The position numbers were made by a program, and so were the translations under genes. DNA of 22,878 nucleotides. Origin: an uncultured Anaerotruncus sp. Lineage in GTDB: Bacteria; Bacillota; Clostridia; Oscillospirales; CAG-272. The stretch is taken from positions 1 through 22,878 of the forward strand of contig CAJLZE010000036.1 in NCBI GenBank assembly GCA_905210995.1, written 5' to 3'. Each line of letters opens with the position of its first letter. Position 1 is the stretch's first letter. Positions 15,189-22,689 of this stretch are shown in pieces. The notes below the pieces were generated by a model. It did not search any database. It saw only the letters and a program-made list of their open reading frames with translations, and was not told the origin of the DNA.

Positions 15189-16467
15189 GGTGCGCGGAGA
15201 TACAGCCGGAGGTGCGGCGGCGCGCACGTCTGTTGCGGTTATCGGCGGCGGCGCCGCCGGAATGATGACCGCCGCCACAGCCGCAAGGCTTGGTGCGGCG
15301 GTCACTCTTTTTGAGCGCGAGGAAAAAAGAGGGCGCAAGCTCGGCATCACAGGCAAGGGCAGGTGCAATCTTACGAACGACTGCACGCGAGATGAATTTC
15401 TTGAAAATGTCCCGCGCAATCCGCGGTTCATGTTCGCGTCGTTTGCGGCGTTCGGTCCGCACGATGTGAAGGAATATTTTGAAGGGCTCGGCGTGCCGCT
15501 CAAGGTCGAGCGCGGCAGACGTGTTTTTCCCGTTTCCGACAGGGCGGGGGATATCGTTTTCGCGCTGGCGCGCGAGGTGGATTCTTCCGGCTGCCGCACG
15601 GTACACGCACGCGTAGAAAATGTATATGCCGATCCGAACGGCGGATTTACCGTAGAGACCGCGGTAGGTACGCGCCGTTTCGACCGTGTTGTGATAGCTA
15701 CGGGCGGTATGTCATATCCGCGCACCGGTTCGACCGGGGACGGGTACCGCTTTGCGCGTGGCCTGGGTCACACCGTGACGCCGCTTTCGCCGTCGCTCGT
15801 TCCGGTAGAGTCGGATATGCCGCTATGCGCCGGGTGTATGGGGCTCACACTGAAGAATATTGCCCTGACGGTAAGAGAGGACGGAAAGCCGAAGCCGGTG
15901 TATTCGGGGTTCGGTGAGATGCTGTTCACGCATTTCGGAACGTCGGGACCCCTCATTCTTTCGGCATCGGCTGTGATGAGAAAGCCGGGGGCGAGTTATG
16001 AGGCGGTGATCGACCTGAAGCCCGCACTTGATGTCGCGACGCTCGACAGGCGCATAGTTTCCGACCTCGAAAAATACCGAAACCGCGATCTTGAAAATTC
16101 GCTCGGCGGACTTCTGCCCCAAAAACTTATAAAACCGTTTGTAGATCTCACGGGGATCGATCCGACGAAAAAATCAAACTCGGTCACACGCGCCGAACGT
16201 GCGGTGATAGTTGAAACGATGAAAGCGCTCCGCATACCTGTCAAGGGGCTGCGTCCGATCGAAGAGGCGGTCGTGACCTCGGGCGGCGTGTCCGTTAAGG
16301 AGCTTGACCCGAAGACGATGGAGTCGAAGCTTGTGCCGGGGCTGTATTTTGCGGGTGAGATTATTGATGTTGACGGCTACACCGGCGGGTACAATCTTCA
16401 GATAGCATGGTCTACCGGTCATGCCGCAGGTATTGCGGCGGCATCGGCGGGGAATAATGATATCTGA
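15163..16467 (+). CDS. BaiN/YhiN-type NAD(P)/FAD-dependent oxidoreductase (HI0933 family)
   Basis: 434 residues from the chosen start. FAD-binding Rossmann signature VAVIGGGAAGMMTA is near the N-terminus, the family hallmark GRKLGITGKGRCNLTND follows, then YPRTGSTGDGYRFA in the middle, and the C-terminal GLYFAGEIIDVDGYTGGYNLQ-type FAD contact. Members are soluble flavoproteins of largely unknown reaction; some are called aminoacetone oxidase or BaiN. The start is uncertain. ATG 15163 (overlapping the regulator by 26 bases) has GGGA nearby. ATG 15169 and GTG 15190 are alternatives; homology begins only after about residue 20. In Clostridia this gene commonly precedes cmk-plsC-ispH, as here. 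Confidence 0.92.
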   Translation: MSMTKLRAEVRGDTAGGAAARTSVAVIGGGAAGMMTAATAARLGAAVTLFEREEKRGRKLGITGKGRCNLTNDCTRDEFLENVPRNPRFMFASFAAFGPHDVKEYFEGLGVPLKVERGRRVFPVSDRAGDIVFALAREVDSSGCRTVHARVENVYADPNGGFTVETAVGTRRFDRVVIATGGMSYPRTGSTGDGYRFARGLGHTVTPLSPSLVPVESDMPLCAGCMGLTLKNIALTVREDGKPKPVYSGFGEMLFTHFGTSGPLILSASAVMRKPGASYEAVIDLKPALDVATLDRRIVSDLEKYRNRDLENSLGGLLPQKLIKPFVDLTGIDPTKKSNSVTRAERAVIVETMKALRIPVKGLRPIEEAVVTSGGVSVKELDPKTMESKLVPGLYFAGEIIDVDGYTGGYNLQIAWSTGHAAGIAAASAGNNDI

Positions 16468-16559
16468 TGCACCGCAGCGTTGCGGAGCTTGAATTGTAAA
16501 TAAAATGTAAACAGTGCTGCGAGAGTGAAACATCGGCGGCATAAAAGGAGTCTTATATA

Positions 16560-17258
16560 ATGATACGCATTGCGATCGACGGTCCGAGCGGCGCCGGAAA
16601 AAGCTCGCTTGCAAAAGGGCTTGCCGCAAAGCTCGGGATAAATTACCTTGACACCGGTGCGCTTTACCGCACGGTCGGTTATGCCGCACGTGAGGCGGGA
16701 ATCGGTCCCGACGACCGCGGTGCGGTCGTGAAAATGCTCGAAAATACGGAGATAAGAGCCGCGTTTGAGGACGGCGTGCAGATGATGTATCTGAACGGCA
16801 GACCTCTCGGGGACGCGATAAGGGAAAACGATATATCGGCATATGCCTCCGCAGTCTCCGCGATACCCGAGGTGCGTGCCTTTCTGCTTGAGACGCAAAG
16901 AGACATTGCGCGGCGCGAAAGTGTTGTGATGGACGGCAGGGACATAGGTACGGTCATAATGCCCGATGCGGACGTGAAGTTCTTTCTTACGGCGTCTGCC
17001 GAGGAACGCGCCGAAAGACGCTGCCGCGAGCTTGCGGAGCGCGGTGCCGAAGTGGATTTCAACAGGATACTTTCCGAGATAAAGGAACGTGACCGCCGCG
17101 ACAGCGAGCGCGACATTGCACCGCTTCGCGCGGCTCCCGACGCCATCCTGCTCGACAATTCCGGTTTTACGCCGGAAATGAGCGTTGAGGCAGCTTTGAG
17201 GCTTATGCGCGAAAAGGGAGTGGCGATCCCCGACAGTGCGGAGGTGCCGGCAAATTGA
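16560..17258 (+). CDS. cmk: (d)CMP kinase
   Basis: 232 residues. Phosphorylates CMP and dCMP with ATP in pyrimidine salvage and nucleotide turnover. The Walker loop GPSGAGKSS is at 8-16, LDTGALYRTVGYAA (CMP-site) follows, then MDGRDIGTVIMPDADVKFFLTA and the lid RDRRDSERDIAPLR. The ATG has AAAGGAG 12 bases upstream. A 92-base gap separates it from the flavoprotein gene; I see only a small CCGCA/TGCGG hairpin there and no clear promoter. The stop TGA overlaps the TTG start of plsC. Confidence 0.97.
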   Translation: MIRIAIDGPSGAGKSSLAKGLAAKLGINYLDTGALYRTVGYAAREAGIGPDDRGAVVKMLENTEIRAAFEDGVQMMYLNGRPLGDAIRENDISAYASAVSAIPEVRAFLLETQRDIARRESVVMDGRDIGTVIMPDADVKFFLTASAEERAERRCRELAERGAEVDFNRILSEIKERDRRDSERDIAPLRAAPDAILLDNSGFTPEMSVEAALRLMREKGVAIPDSAEVPAN

Positions 17259-17893
17259 AGAGCAGATTCTACGCTGTATGTCATTTTATTTTTGCGTGGT
17301 TCGCACGCGTGATCTTTCTTGTCTTTACGAAGGGAAGAAAAAATGAACCGAAGCTTTCGGAGGGTCCGTATATCGTATGCGCCAACCATATTTCGGCGGT
17401 CGATCCGATAATCATATGTGCCGCGACAAGGCGGCAGCAGCCGAGGTATATGGCAAAAAAAGAGCTTTTCGGCGTGCCGGTGCTCGCACCGTGCATAAAG
17501 GCACTCGGTGCGTATCCAGTTGACCGCTCCGGTGCCGATGCGGGAGTTGTGCTCAAGACCGTAAAAATGCTTGAGAGCGGCTGTTCTGTCGGAATGTTCC
17601 CCCAGGGGACAAGGCGTCCCGGTGTAGATCCGTCAACGACGCCGGTGCGCAGCGGTGTCGGCTTCATCTGCTCGCATTCGCACGCACAGGTGCTGCCGGT
17701 CTTTCTGAAGGTGCGCGGCAACAAGCCCGGCTTTCTGCGCCCAGTGCGTGTGATAATCGGCAAACCGATACCTTACGATGAATACACGGGCGGCGGCGAG
17801 CACGCAAAGGATGCCGCGTATATATCAAAGTACATTTTTGCGCGCATCTGCGAGCTCGGCGGCTGCGGCGGCGGTACGGAAGGTGACGAATGA
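17255..17893 (+). CDS. plsC: 1-acyl-sn-glycerol-3-phosphate acyltransferase (PlsC-like)
   Basis: 212 residues. Acylates lysophosphatidic acid to phosphatidic acid at the inner membrane face in phospholipid synthesis. The catalytic H-x4-D is His45-Asp50 in NHISAVDP. The usual FPEGTR motif reads FPQGTRRPG, a Glu-to-Gln change I recall from other clostridial members. A hydrophobic N-terminal segment (about 6-24) would anchor it. The start is TTG at 17255, overlapping the cmk stop by 4 bases, with GGAGG about 10 bases upstream inside cmk. It overlaps ispH by ATGA at its own end. Confidence 0.93.
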   Translation: MKSRFYAVCHFIFAWFARVIFLVFTKGRKNEPKLSEGPYIVCANHISAVDPIIICAATRRQQPRYMAKKELFGVPVLAPCIKALGAYPVDRSGADAGVVLKTVKMLESGCSVGMFPQGTRRPGVDPSTTPVRSGVGFICSHSHAQVLPVFLKVRGNKPGFLRPVRVIIGKPIPYDEYTGGGEHAKDAAYISKYIFARICELGGCGGGTEGDE

Positions 17894-19962
17894 AGTGGAA
17901 ATATGAGAAGACCTTTCCCGAGGGCGGCTTTGTCCGTGTCGCCGAGAGCGCAGGCTTTTGCTTCGGCGTGCGCCGTGCGACGGATCGTGTGGGGAAGGCG
18001 ATAGAGGATAAAAAGCCGGGAGACAGGCTGTACACGCTCGGCAAGCTAATACATAACGACAGCTATACGGCAAGGCTCGAGAGCGCCGGCGTCAGGGCGA
18101 TATCCGAGGCTGATATACCTGCGGTCGCAAACGCGAGCGACGTGGGCGACGGCGACACATATGTGTTCATACGCGCGCACGGTGTCACGAAGGAGACCGA
18201 GGAACAGCTCGCGGCTGCCGCCGGGGAGCATCCCCACTTTCACTATGTGGACTGTACCTGCCCGTATGTGAAAAAGATCCATCGCATCGCCGCAGAGAAT
18301 TCGGGCGGCGGCAATGAGTTCATCCTCATAGGTTCTGCCGATCACCCCGAGGTGCGGGGCATAATGAGCTACTTTGACGGCAGAAAAGATGCTTATTCGG
18401 ATTCCGCCGGACTTCTTGAAGGCCTGAAACTCAAAAAGTTGGACGGAAGCATAAACAACAAACAAATAATGGCAGCTCAGACCACTCAGAAATTATCCGA
18501 GTGGAAAAAAAGTCAGGAAATTATCGAAAACCTATGTACAAACGCGATAATTTTTGATACAATATGTAATGTTACGGAGTTGCGTCAGCTTGAGGCGGAA
18601 AAGCTGGGCGAGATGTGTGATCTGATGATAGTTATCGGCGGACAGGACAGTTCCAACACATCGAAGCTCGCGGCTGTCTGCCGCTCGGTCTGCGATAATA
18701 CCCTGAGGATCGCGGATGCGGGAGAGCTCGGCAGCATTGCTCCGAACACTCACCAAAAGGTGGGAATTGTCGCGGGTGCTTCAACGCCCGACGACATAAT
18801 AGAGGAGGTATTCAAAACAATGAGCGAAACCAAGATCGACAAGGTTGAAATTGAAGGTGAAAACTTTGACGAAATGCTCAACTCAGCGTTCAAAACTTTA
18901 AATACAGGAGACACCGTTACCGGTACAGTTATCGCCATCAGCGATCAGGAAATGAAGCTTGATCTCGGCGCTAAAGTCACCGGTATACTGACCGCCGATC
19001 AGACTACAGACGATGCTTCTGTAAAGCTGAGCGAGCTGTACAAGGTCGGCGACACAATAGATGCATTCGTTATCCGCGTCAGCGACGTGGACGGTTGCGC
19101 TATGCTTTCCAAGAAGCGTGCTGACCTTGACAAGAACTGGCACAAGATCGCCGAAGCCAAGGAGAACAACGAGACCCTTGAATCCACTGTCACCGAAGCG
19201 GTAAAGGGCGGCGTTGTGGCTTCCGTTATGGGTGCCCGTGTGTTCATCCCCGCGTCCCAGACCGCGCTCCCCAAGGACGCAGATCTCTCTCAGCTTGTCG
19301 GCAAGACCGTCAAGTTCAAGGTGATCGAGGTCAAGCAGCAGGGCAAGACCGTTATCGGTTCTATCCGCGCTGCCGCAAGGGAAGAGCGCCGTGCGCTTGA
19401 GGAGAAGTTCTGGTCCGAGATAGAGGTCGGCAAGCACTATCACGGTGTTGTACGCGGCATGACCGATTACGGCGTGTTCGTTGATCTCGGCGGTGTTGAC
19501 GGTATGCTTCACAAAAAGGATCTGTCCTGGAGACCTATACATAAGCCCTCCGACATCCTTAAGCTCGGCGATGAGCTTGACGTTTTCGTCAAGTCCTACA
19601 ACCCTGAGAAGAAGCAGATCTCTCTCGGCTACAAGACCGAGGAGACGCACCCGTGGCACGTTTTCAACTCGCTGTACAAGCTTGGCGACGAGCTTGACGT
19701 AACGATCTCCAGCATCATGCCCTACGGTGCGTTCGCACGCATCACCGATGATGTTGACGGTCTTATCCACGTGTCCCAGATCGCCCTGACCCGCGTTGCG
19801 AACCCCGCAGATGTGCTTGAGGTCGGTCAGACCGTTCGCGTAAAGATCATCAAGATCGATGACGAGCAGCAGAGAGTCAGCCTTTCCATCCGTGCGGTAC
19901 TCGAAGAGGAAGCCGAGAACGCGGAGGAAAATGCCGAGGACGCTCCTGTCGACGCAGAGTGA
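17890..19962 (+). CDS. ispH: Bifunctional IspH (HMBPP reductase) / ribosomal protein S1 fusion
   Basis: 690 residues. Residues 1-310 are IspH, the 4Fe-4S enzyme making IPP and DMAPP in the last MEP-pathway step. Cluster Cys are at 24 (GFCFGV), 124 (CTCPYV) and 226 (TICNVT), with HPEVRG, AQTTQ and the GIVAGASTP end. Residues 311-690 are four S1 RNA-binding domains (about 335-410, 420-500, 505-580, 590-665) with an acidic tail; S1 helps mRNA bind the 30S subunit. The fusion is well known in Clostridia. Inside it, AGAGGAGG (18801-18808) precedes an in-frame ATG at 18820 (Met311), so S1 may also be made alone. Ile codons switch from mostly ATA to mostly ATC at this point. ATGA overlap with plsC. 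Confidence 0.97.
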   Translation: MKWKYEKTFPEGGFVRVAESAGFCFGVRRATDRVGKAIEDKKPGDRLYTLGKLIHNDSYTARLESAGVRAISEADIPAVANASDVGDGDTYVFIRAHGVTKETEEQLAAAAGEHPHFHYVDCTCPYVKKIHRIAAENSGGGNEFILIGSADHPEVRGIMSYFDGRKDAYSDSAGLLEGLKLKKLDGSINNKQIMAAQTTQKLSEWKKSQEIIENLCTNAIIFDTICNVTELRQLEAEKLGEMCDLMIVIGGQDSSNTSKLAAVCRSVCDNTLRIADAGELGSIAPNTHQKVGIVAGASTPDDIIEEVFKTMSETKIDKVEIEGENFDEMLNSAFKTLNTGDTVTGTVIAISDQEMKLDLGAKVTGILTADQTTDDASVKLSELYKVGDTIDAFVIRVSDVDGCAMLSKKRADLDKNWHKIAEAKENNETLESTVTEAVKGGVVASVMGARVFIPASQTALPKDADLSQLVGKTVKFKVIEVKQQGKTVIGSIRAAAREERRALEEKFWSEIEVGKHYHGVVRGMTDYGVFVDLGGVDGMLHKKDLSWRPIHKPSDILKLGDELDVFVKSYNPEKKQISLGYKTEETHPWHVFNSLYKLGDELDVTISSIMPYGAFARITDDVDGLIHVSQIALTRVANPADVLEVGQTVRVKIIKIDDEQQRVSLSIRAVLEEEAENAEENAEDAPVDAE
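18801..18822 (+). promoter_or_regulatory. Internal ribosome binding site and start for free S1
   Basis: AGAGGAGG at 18801-18808, 11 bases before the in-frame ATG at 18820-18822. The protein from here starts MSETKIDKVEIEG and is 380 residues with four S1 domains, a plausible complete S1. A possible promoter lies upstream (TGTACA 18535-18540, 17 bases, TACAAT 18558-18563), but this is weak evidence. Confidence 0.5.
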
Positions 19963-19977
19963 TTTAATCTTAAAGCT

Positions 19978-20013
19978 AAAAAAGGGCTGCCGCACCGACG
20001 TGCGGCAGCCCCG
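19978..20013. terminator. Terminator between ispH-S1 and the MocR-type gene
   Basis: A 12-bp stem GGGCTGCCGCAC/GTGCGGCAGCCC (19984-19995 with 20000-20011), CGAC loop. On the minus strand six T follow; on the plus strand only a short T-run comes a few bases later. It is strong for the minus-strand gene and moderate for the plus-strand operon. Confidence 0.88.
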
Positions 20014-20019
20014 ATTTTG

Positions 20020-21114
20020 TCATTCCTTTTTTGCGGTAAGCTCGCGTCGCTTGCTTCTGCGCACGCGGTTTATGTGACGTTCGAAATCTCCGTTTTCTAT
20101 AAGCTCCGCAAGCACGAGCTGCTCGAAGGTCGGAACGGTACAGGATAAAAAGCCGAGCTTACGATGAAAGACCTCGGTCAAGCGGCGGGGGAGAACCATG
20201 TATCCAACACGCAAGGACGGTGATATGGTCTTTGAAAATGTGTTGAGATAGATCACGTTGTCACGGCGCGAGAGCGCAAAAAGCGTTTCGAGTGGCTGTG
20301 AGGCGACAGAGAACTCTGAGCCGTAGTCGGATTCGAGTATATAACGTTCTCCGCGCTCCGCCCATCTGATGTACTCGTGCCTTTTTGATGCCGATGCCGT
20401 GACGCCGCTGGGGTAGCTGCGGTACGGCGTGGTGTGCAGAATGTCGGCGCGAGAGGCGGCAAGAGCGTCGCTGTCGATGCCGTCTGCCGAAAGCGGCAAA
20501 GCCTCGCATGTCACTCCCGCGGCGCTGTATATCTGACCTATCTTTTCGTATGACGGAGTCTCTATGGCGTATATTTTGTCTCTGCCGAAAAGATCGACGG
20601 TGAGGCCGTAGAGATATTCGGCGCCGGATCCTATCACTATTTGGTCGGTATCCACTTTTATGCCGCGGTTGCGGGCGAGATAATCACGTATCGCCCCGCG
20701 CAGCTCTGCCATGCCCTGACCGGGGGAGCGCTCGAGTATCGTGTCCTGCCGTTCGGAAAGAACGTGCCGCATGGTGCGACTGAGCGTTGCGACGGAAAAA
20801 ACGGGATATGAAGAGCCCTGCACTATCGGTGTTTCTTTTTCACGGCAGACGGGAGCCGAGACTGCAAAGCCGTCGTCTTTGCGGAAAATAACGAAAAATC
20901 CGCTGCGCTCACGTGATTCTGCATAGCCCTCGTCGCACAAAAGCGCATATGCGTGTTCGACGGTCGGCGTGCTCACGCCGGACTCTTCGGCGAGCAGCCT
21001 TTTTGACGGCAGCCTGCTGCCGTGCGGAAATACACCGCCGATAATGTCGTCTCTTATCAGGCGGTATAACTGAAGATAGACGGGCCTTTCCTCTTTGTTT
21101 ACGGCATATTTCAT
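20020..21114 (-). CDS. MocR/PdxR-type GntR-aminotransferase regulator, C-terminally short
   Basis: 364 residues. An N-terminal GntR winged helix (about 8-75: YLQLYRLIRDDI, LPSKRLLAEESGVSTPTVEHAY) is joined to a fold-type-I aminotransferase-like domain that binds PLP. The PLP Lys is near 295 in TFSKTISPSLRVGY, and DYGSEF stands where DYDSEF is usual. Family members run about 450-480 residues; this one stops about 20 residues after the ERHI-R-RR helix, so roughly 100 C-terminal residues are missing, including the region supplying the substrate-carboxylate Arg in relatives such as GabR. No remnant fits in the short gap to S1. Divergent from an ECF S component, suggesting vitamin B6-responsive control. 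It could be a functional short form or a decaying gene. Confidence 0.88.
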   Translation of the reverse strand: MKYAVNKEERPVYLQLYRLIRDDIIGGVFPHGSRLPSKRLLAEESGVSTPTVEHAYALLCDEGYAESRERSGFFVIFRKDDGFAVSAPVCREKETPIVQGSSYPVFSVATLSRTMRHVLSERQDTILERSPGQGMAELRGAIRDYLARNRGIKVDTDQIVIGSGAEYLYGLTVDLFGRDKIYAIETPSYEKIGQIYSAAGVTCEALPLSADGIDSDALAASRADILHTTPYRSYPSGVTASASKRHEYIRWAERGERYILESDYGSEFSVASQPLETLFALSRRDNVIYLNTFSKTISPSLRVGYMVLPRRLTEVFHRKLGFLSCTVPTFEQLVLAELIENGDFERHINRVRRSKRRELTAKKE

Positions 21115-21135
21115 CTGGATATATTATTTTCTCCG

Positions 21136-21162
21136 TTTCTGGCTATTTAACATCACCAGAAA
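21136..21162. promoter_or_regulatory. Candidate MocR operator (inverted repeat)
   Basis: Perfect TTTCTGG (21136-21142) and CCAGAAA (21156-21162), 20 bases centre to centre or about two helical turns. It sits between the two divergent genes and covers the -35 region of the ECF gene promoter. Confidence 0.5.
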
Positions 21163-21174
21163 TTATTATATACT
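21146..21174 (+). promoter_or_regulatory. Promoter of the ECF S component
   Basis: TTTAAC (21146-21151), a 17-base spacer and TATACT (21169-21174). It overlaps the candidate operator and the opposing promoter. Confidence 0.5.
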
Positions 21175-21193
21175 ATTTGCTCGAAGATGACAA
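21165..21193 (-). promoter_or_regulatory. Promoter of the MocR-type gene
   Basis: On the minus strand, TTGTCA (21188-21193), a 17-base spacer and TATAAT (21165-21170). Its -10 box overlaps that of the plus-strand promoter, so the two cannot easily be occupied together. Confidence 0.55.
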
Positions 21194-21208
21194 GGAGAAA
21201 ATGAAAAA

Positions 21209-21748
21209 ATGCAGAAAAAAATCAGTAAAGAAAAAACTACGCTGTGGATCTGCTCGACTGCAATGTTCACGGCACTGAATGTAATAATGAGCTCGTTCGG
21301 CATACCCGTGCCCGGCGGGCATCTGTACCTGAATGATATCGTGATATGCACAGCGGCGATCCTGCTCGATCCGCTTGCCGCTTTTATGGTCGGCGGAGTA
21401 GGGGCATTTCTCGGCGATCTGCTATTTTACCCGCTGCCCATGTTCGTGTCGCTCGCAACGCACGGTCTGCAGGCGGTCGTGATATCGCTTTTCTCACATT
21501 ATGTGATGAAGAAGCACCGTGTATTTTCGTCCGGCATAGGTGTAGCGGTCGGCGCCGTGATAATGGTGGTCGGATATTCTCTCGGCAGGGCGTTTATTTA
21601 CAGCACGCCTGAGTATGCGCTGATCAAGCTGCCGTATCAGGTGCTTCAGGCGGCGGTCGGAGCCGTGTTCGGAATGCTGCTTTGCTTTAAATTCGGGCTC
21701 GGGAAGCTGTATGACAAGTGGCTTGCACGCGTCTCGAAGGAAAAATGA
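21209..21748 (+). CDS. ECF transporter S component (possibly pyridoxine-type)
   Basis: 179 residues with about five to six transmembrane segments. It resembles the ECF S-component group with a conserved N-terminal TALNVIMSSFGIPVPGGHLYLNDIVICTAAILLDPLAAFMVGG-type region, where substrate-binding helices pack, and the G-x2-G-A-F-L-G-D-L turn. S components bind a vitamin and pair with a shared EcfA/A'/T module encoded elsewhere. The divergent MocR-type gene suggests vitamin B6 as substrate, as in PdxU/HmpT-like members; this is inference. AAGGAG lies 11 bases before the chosen ATG. An out-of-frame ATG at 21201 opens only a 25-codon frame. Confidence 0.85.
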   Translation: MQKKISKEKTTLWICSTAMFTALNVIMSSFGIPVPGGHLYLNDIVICTAAILLDPLAAFMVGGVGAFLGDLLFYPLPMFVSLATHGLQAVVISLFSHYVMKKHRVFSSGIGVAVGAVIMVVGYSLGRAFIYSTPEYALIKLPYQVLQAAVGAVFGMLLCFKFGLGKLYDKWLARVSKEK

Positions 21749-21843
21749 ATCCGCCCGTCGGGAGTTTGCTGCGTTGCGGTAACGGATTGCCATGCGAAAT
21801 TGCGTTTTTTGCCACTAAAAACGACATTTTTTACTCACGGTAC

Positions 21844-21872
21844 TTGCCAAATGCCTGATTTTGATATATAAT
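21844..21872 (+). promoter_or_regulatory. Promoter of nagB-glmM
   Basis: TTGCCA (21844-21849), a 17-base spacer and TATAAT (21867-21872), 63 bases upstream of the nagB ATG. Confidence 0.75.
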
Positions 21873-21935
21873 TGTAGTGTCAGATATGCCGAAGCATTCG
21901 GCTGCTTTTGTGACACGAAAGGAATTGTTAAAATC

Positions 21936-22673
21936 ATGAGCATCACGGATTCGATCGTAGTCTGCCGCGATTATGCGGAAATGTCCCGCAAAGCCGCAGA
22001 GGTCTTTGCCGACTATATCAAAAAGAACCCCCACGGAATACTGGGGCTTGCAACAGGCTCTTCCCCCGAAGGACTTTATGACTGCCTCGTTGAAAAATAC
22101 GAAAAGGGCGAGCTTGATTTTTCGGGAATAACCTCATACAACCTTGACGAATACTATCCCATAACGCCCGATAACGATCATAGCTACCGTTATTTTATGG
22201 ACCGGCATCTTTTTGACCGCGTTAATATCAACAAGGCAAATACATATGTTCCGGACGGAACGGCAGCCGATCCCGATGCATTTTGCCGCGAATATGATGC
22301 CGAGATCAAGGCTGCGGGCGGTATAGGAATTCAGCTTCTCGGTGTGGGGCAGAACGGACATATCGGCTTCAACGAACCGGCCACTCCGTTTTACAGCTTC
22401 ACTCATATACAAAAGCTCACCGACCGCACAAAGCGCAGCAAGGCCGAGCGCTTCGGCGGCATCGATAACGTGCCGGCCTACGGCATAACAATGGGGCTCA
22501 AGACGATAACCGAGGCTCGGAACATAATTCTGCTTGCATACGGTGAGGAGAAATCCGCTGCCGTTTATCAAATGGTGTACGGCAAGACGATGACATATCT
22601 GCCGGCGTCATTTTTACAGATACCGCTGGAGGTCACCGTGTATCTCGACACGGCCGCAGCCTCCAAGCTCTGA
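21936..22673 (+). CDS. nagB: Glucosamine-6-phosphate deaminase
   Basis: 245 residues. Converts glucosamine-6-phosphate to fructose-6-phosphate and ammonia in amino-sugar catabolism. Signatures are LGLATGSSPEGLY (phosphate loop), YNLDEYYP with Asp71, and GVGQNGHIGFNEP with His142 and Glu147; Asn where E. coli has Asp before Gly-His is usual in Bacillota. The lid segment usually carrying NARFF reads RSKAERFGG, a local variation. The start at ATG 21936 has AAAGGA upstream; an in-frame TTG at 21861 lies inside the promoter and is rejected. glmM starts 16 bases after the stop, so the two are probably co-transcribed. Confidence 0.95.
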   Translation: MSITDSIVVCRDYAEMSRKAAEVFADYIKKNPHGILGLATGSSPEGLYDCLVEKYEKGELDFSGITSYNLDEYYPITPDNDHSYRYFMDRHLFDRVNINKANTYVPDGTAADPDAFCREYDAEIKAAGGIGIQLLGVGQNGHIGFNEPATPFYSFTHIQKLTDRTKRSKAERFGGIDNVPAYGITMGLKTITEARNIILLAYGEEKSAAVYQMVYGKTMTYLPASFLQIPLEVTVYLDTAAASKL

Positions 22674-22689
22674 ACAATGGAGGAAAAAC

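Noticed and set aside
18535..18563. Possible promoter inside ispH (TGTACA-17-TACAAT)
   Set aside because: Only four of six -35 positions and five of six -10 positions match and it lies in coding sequence; mentioned as support for the internal S1 start but not listed as a feature.
18898..19995. 365-codon open frame on the minus strand
   Set aside because: Antisense to the S1 domains; no domain similarity and no promoter or ribosome binding site.
21201..21278. 25-codon frame starting at an ATG better spaced from AAGGAG than the ECF gene start
   Set aside because: Lys/Arg-rich short peptide in another frame with no sign of conservation; probably a chance ATG in an A-rich stretch, although translational interference was considered.
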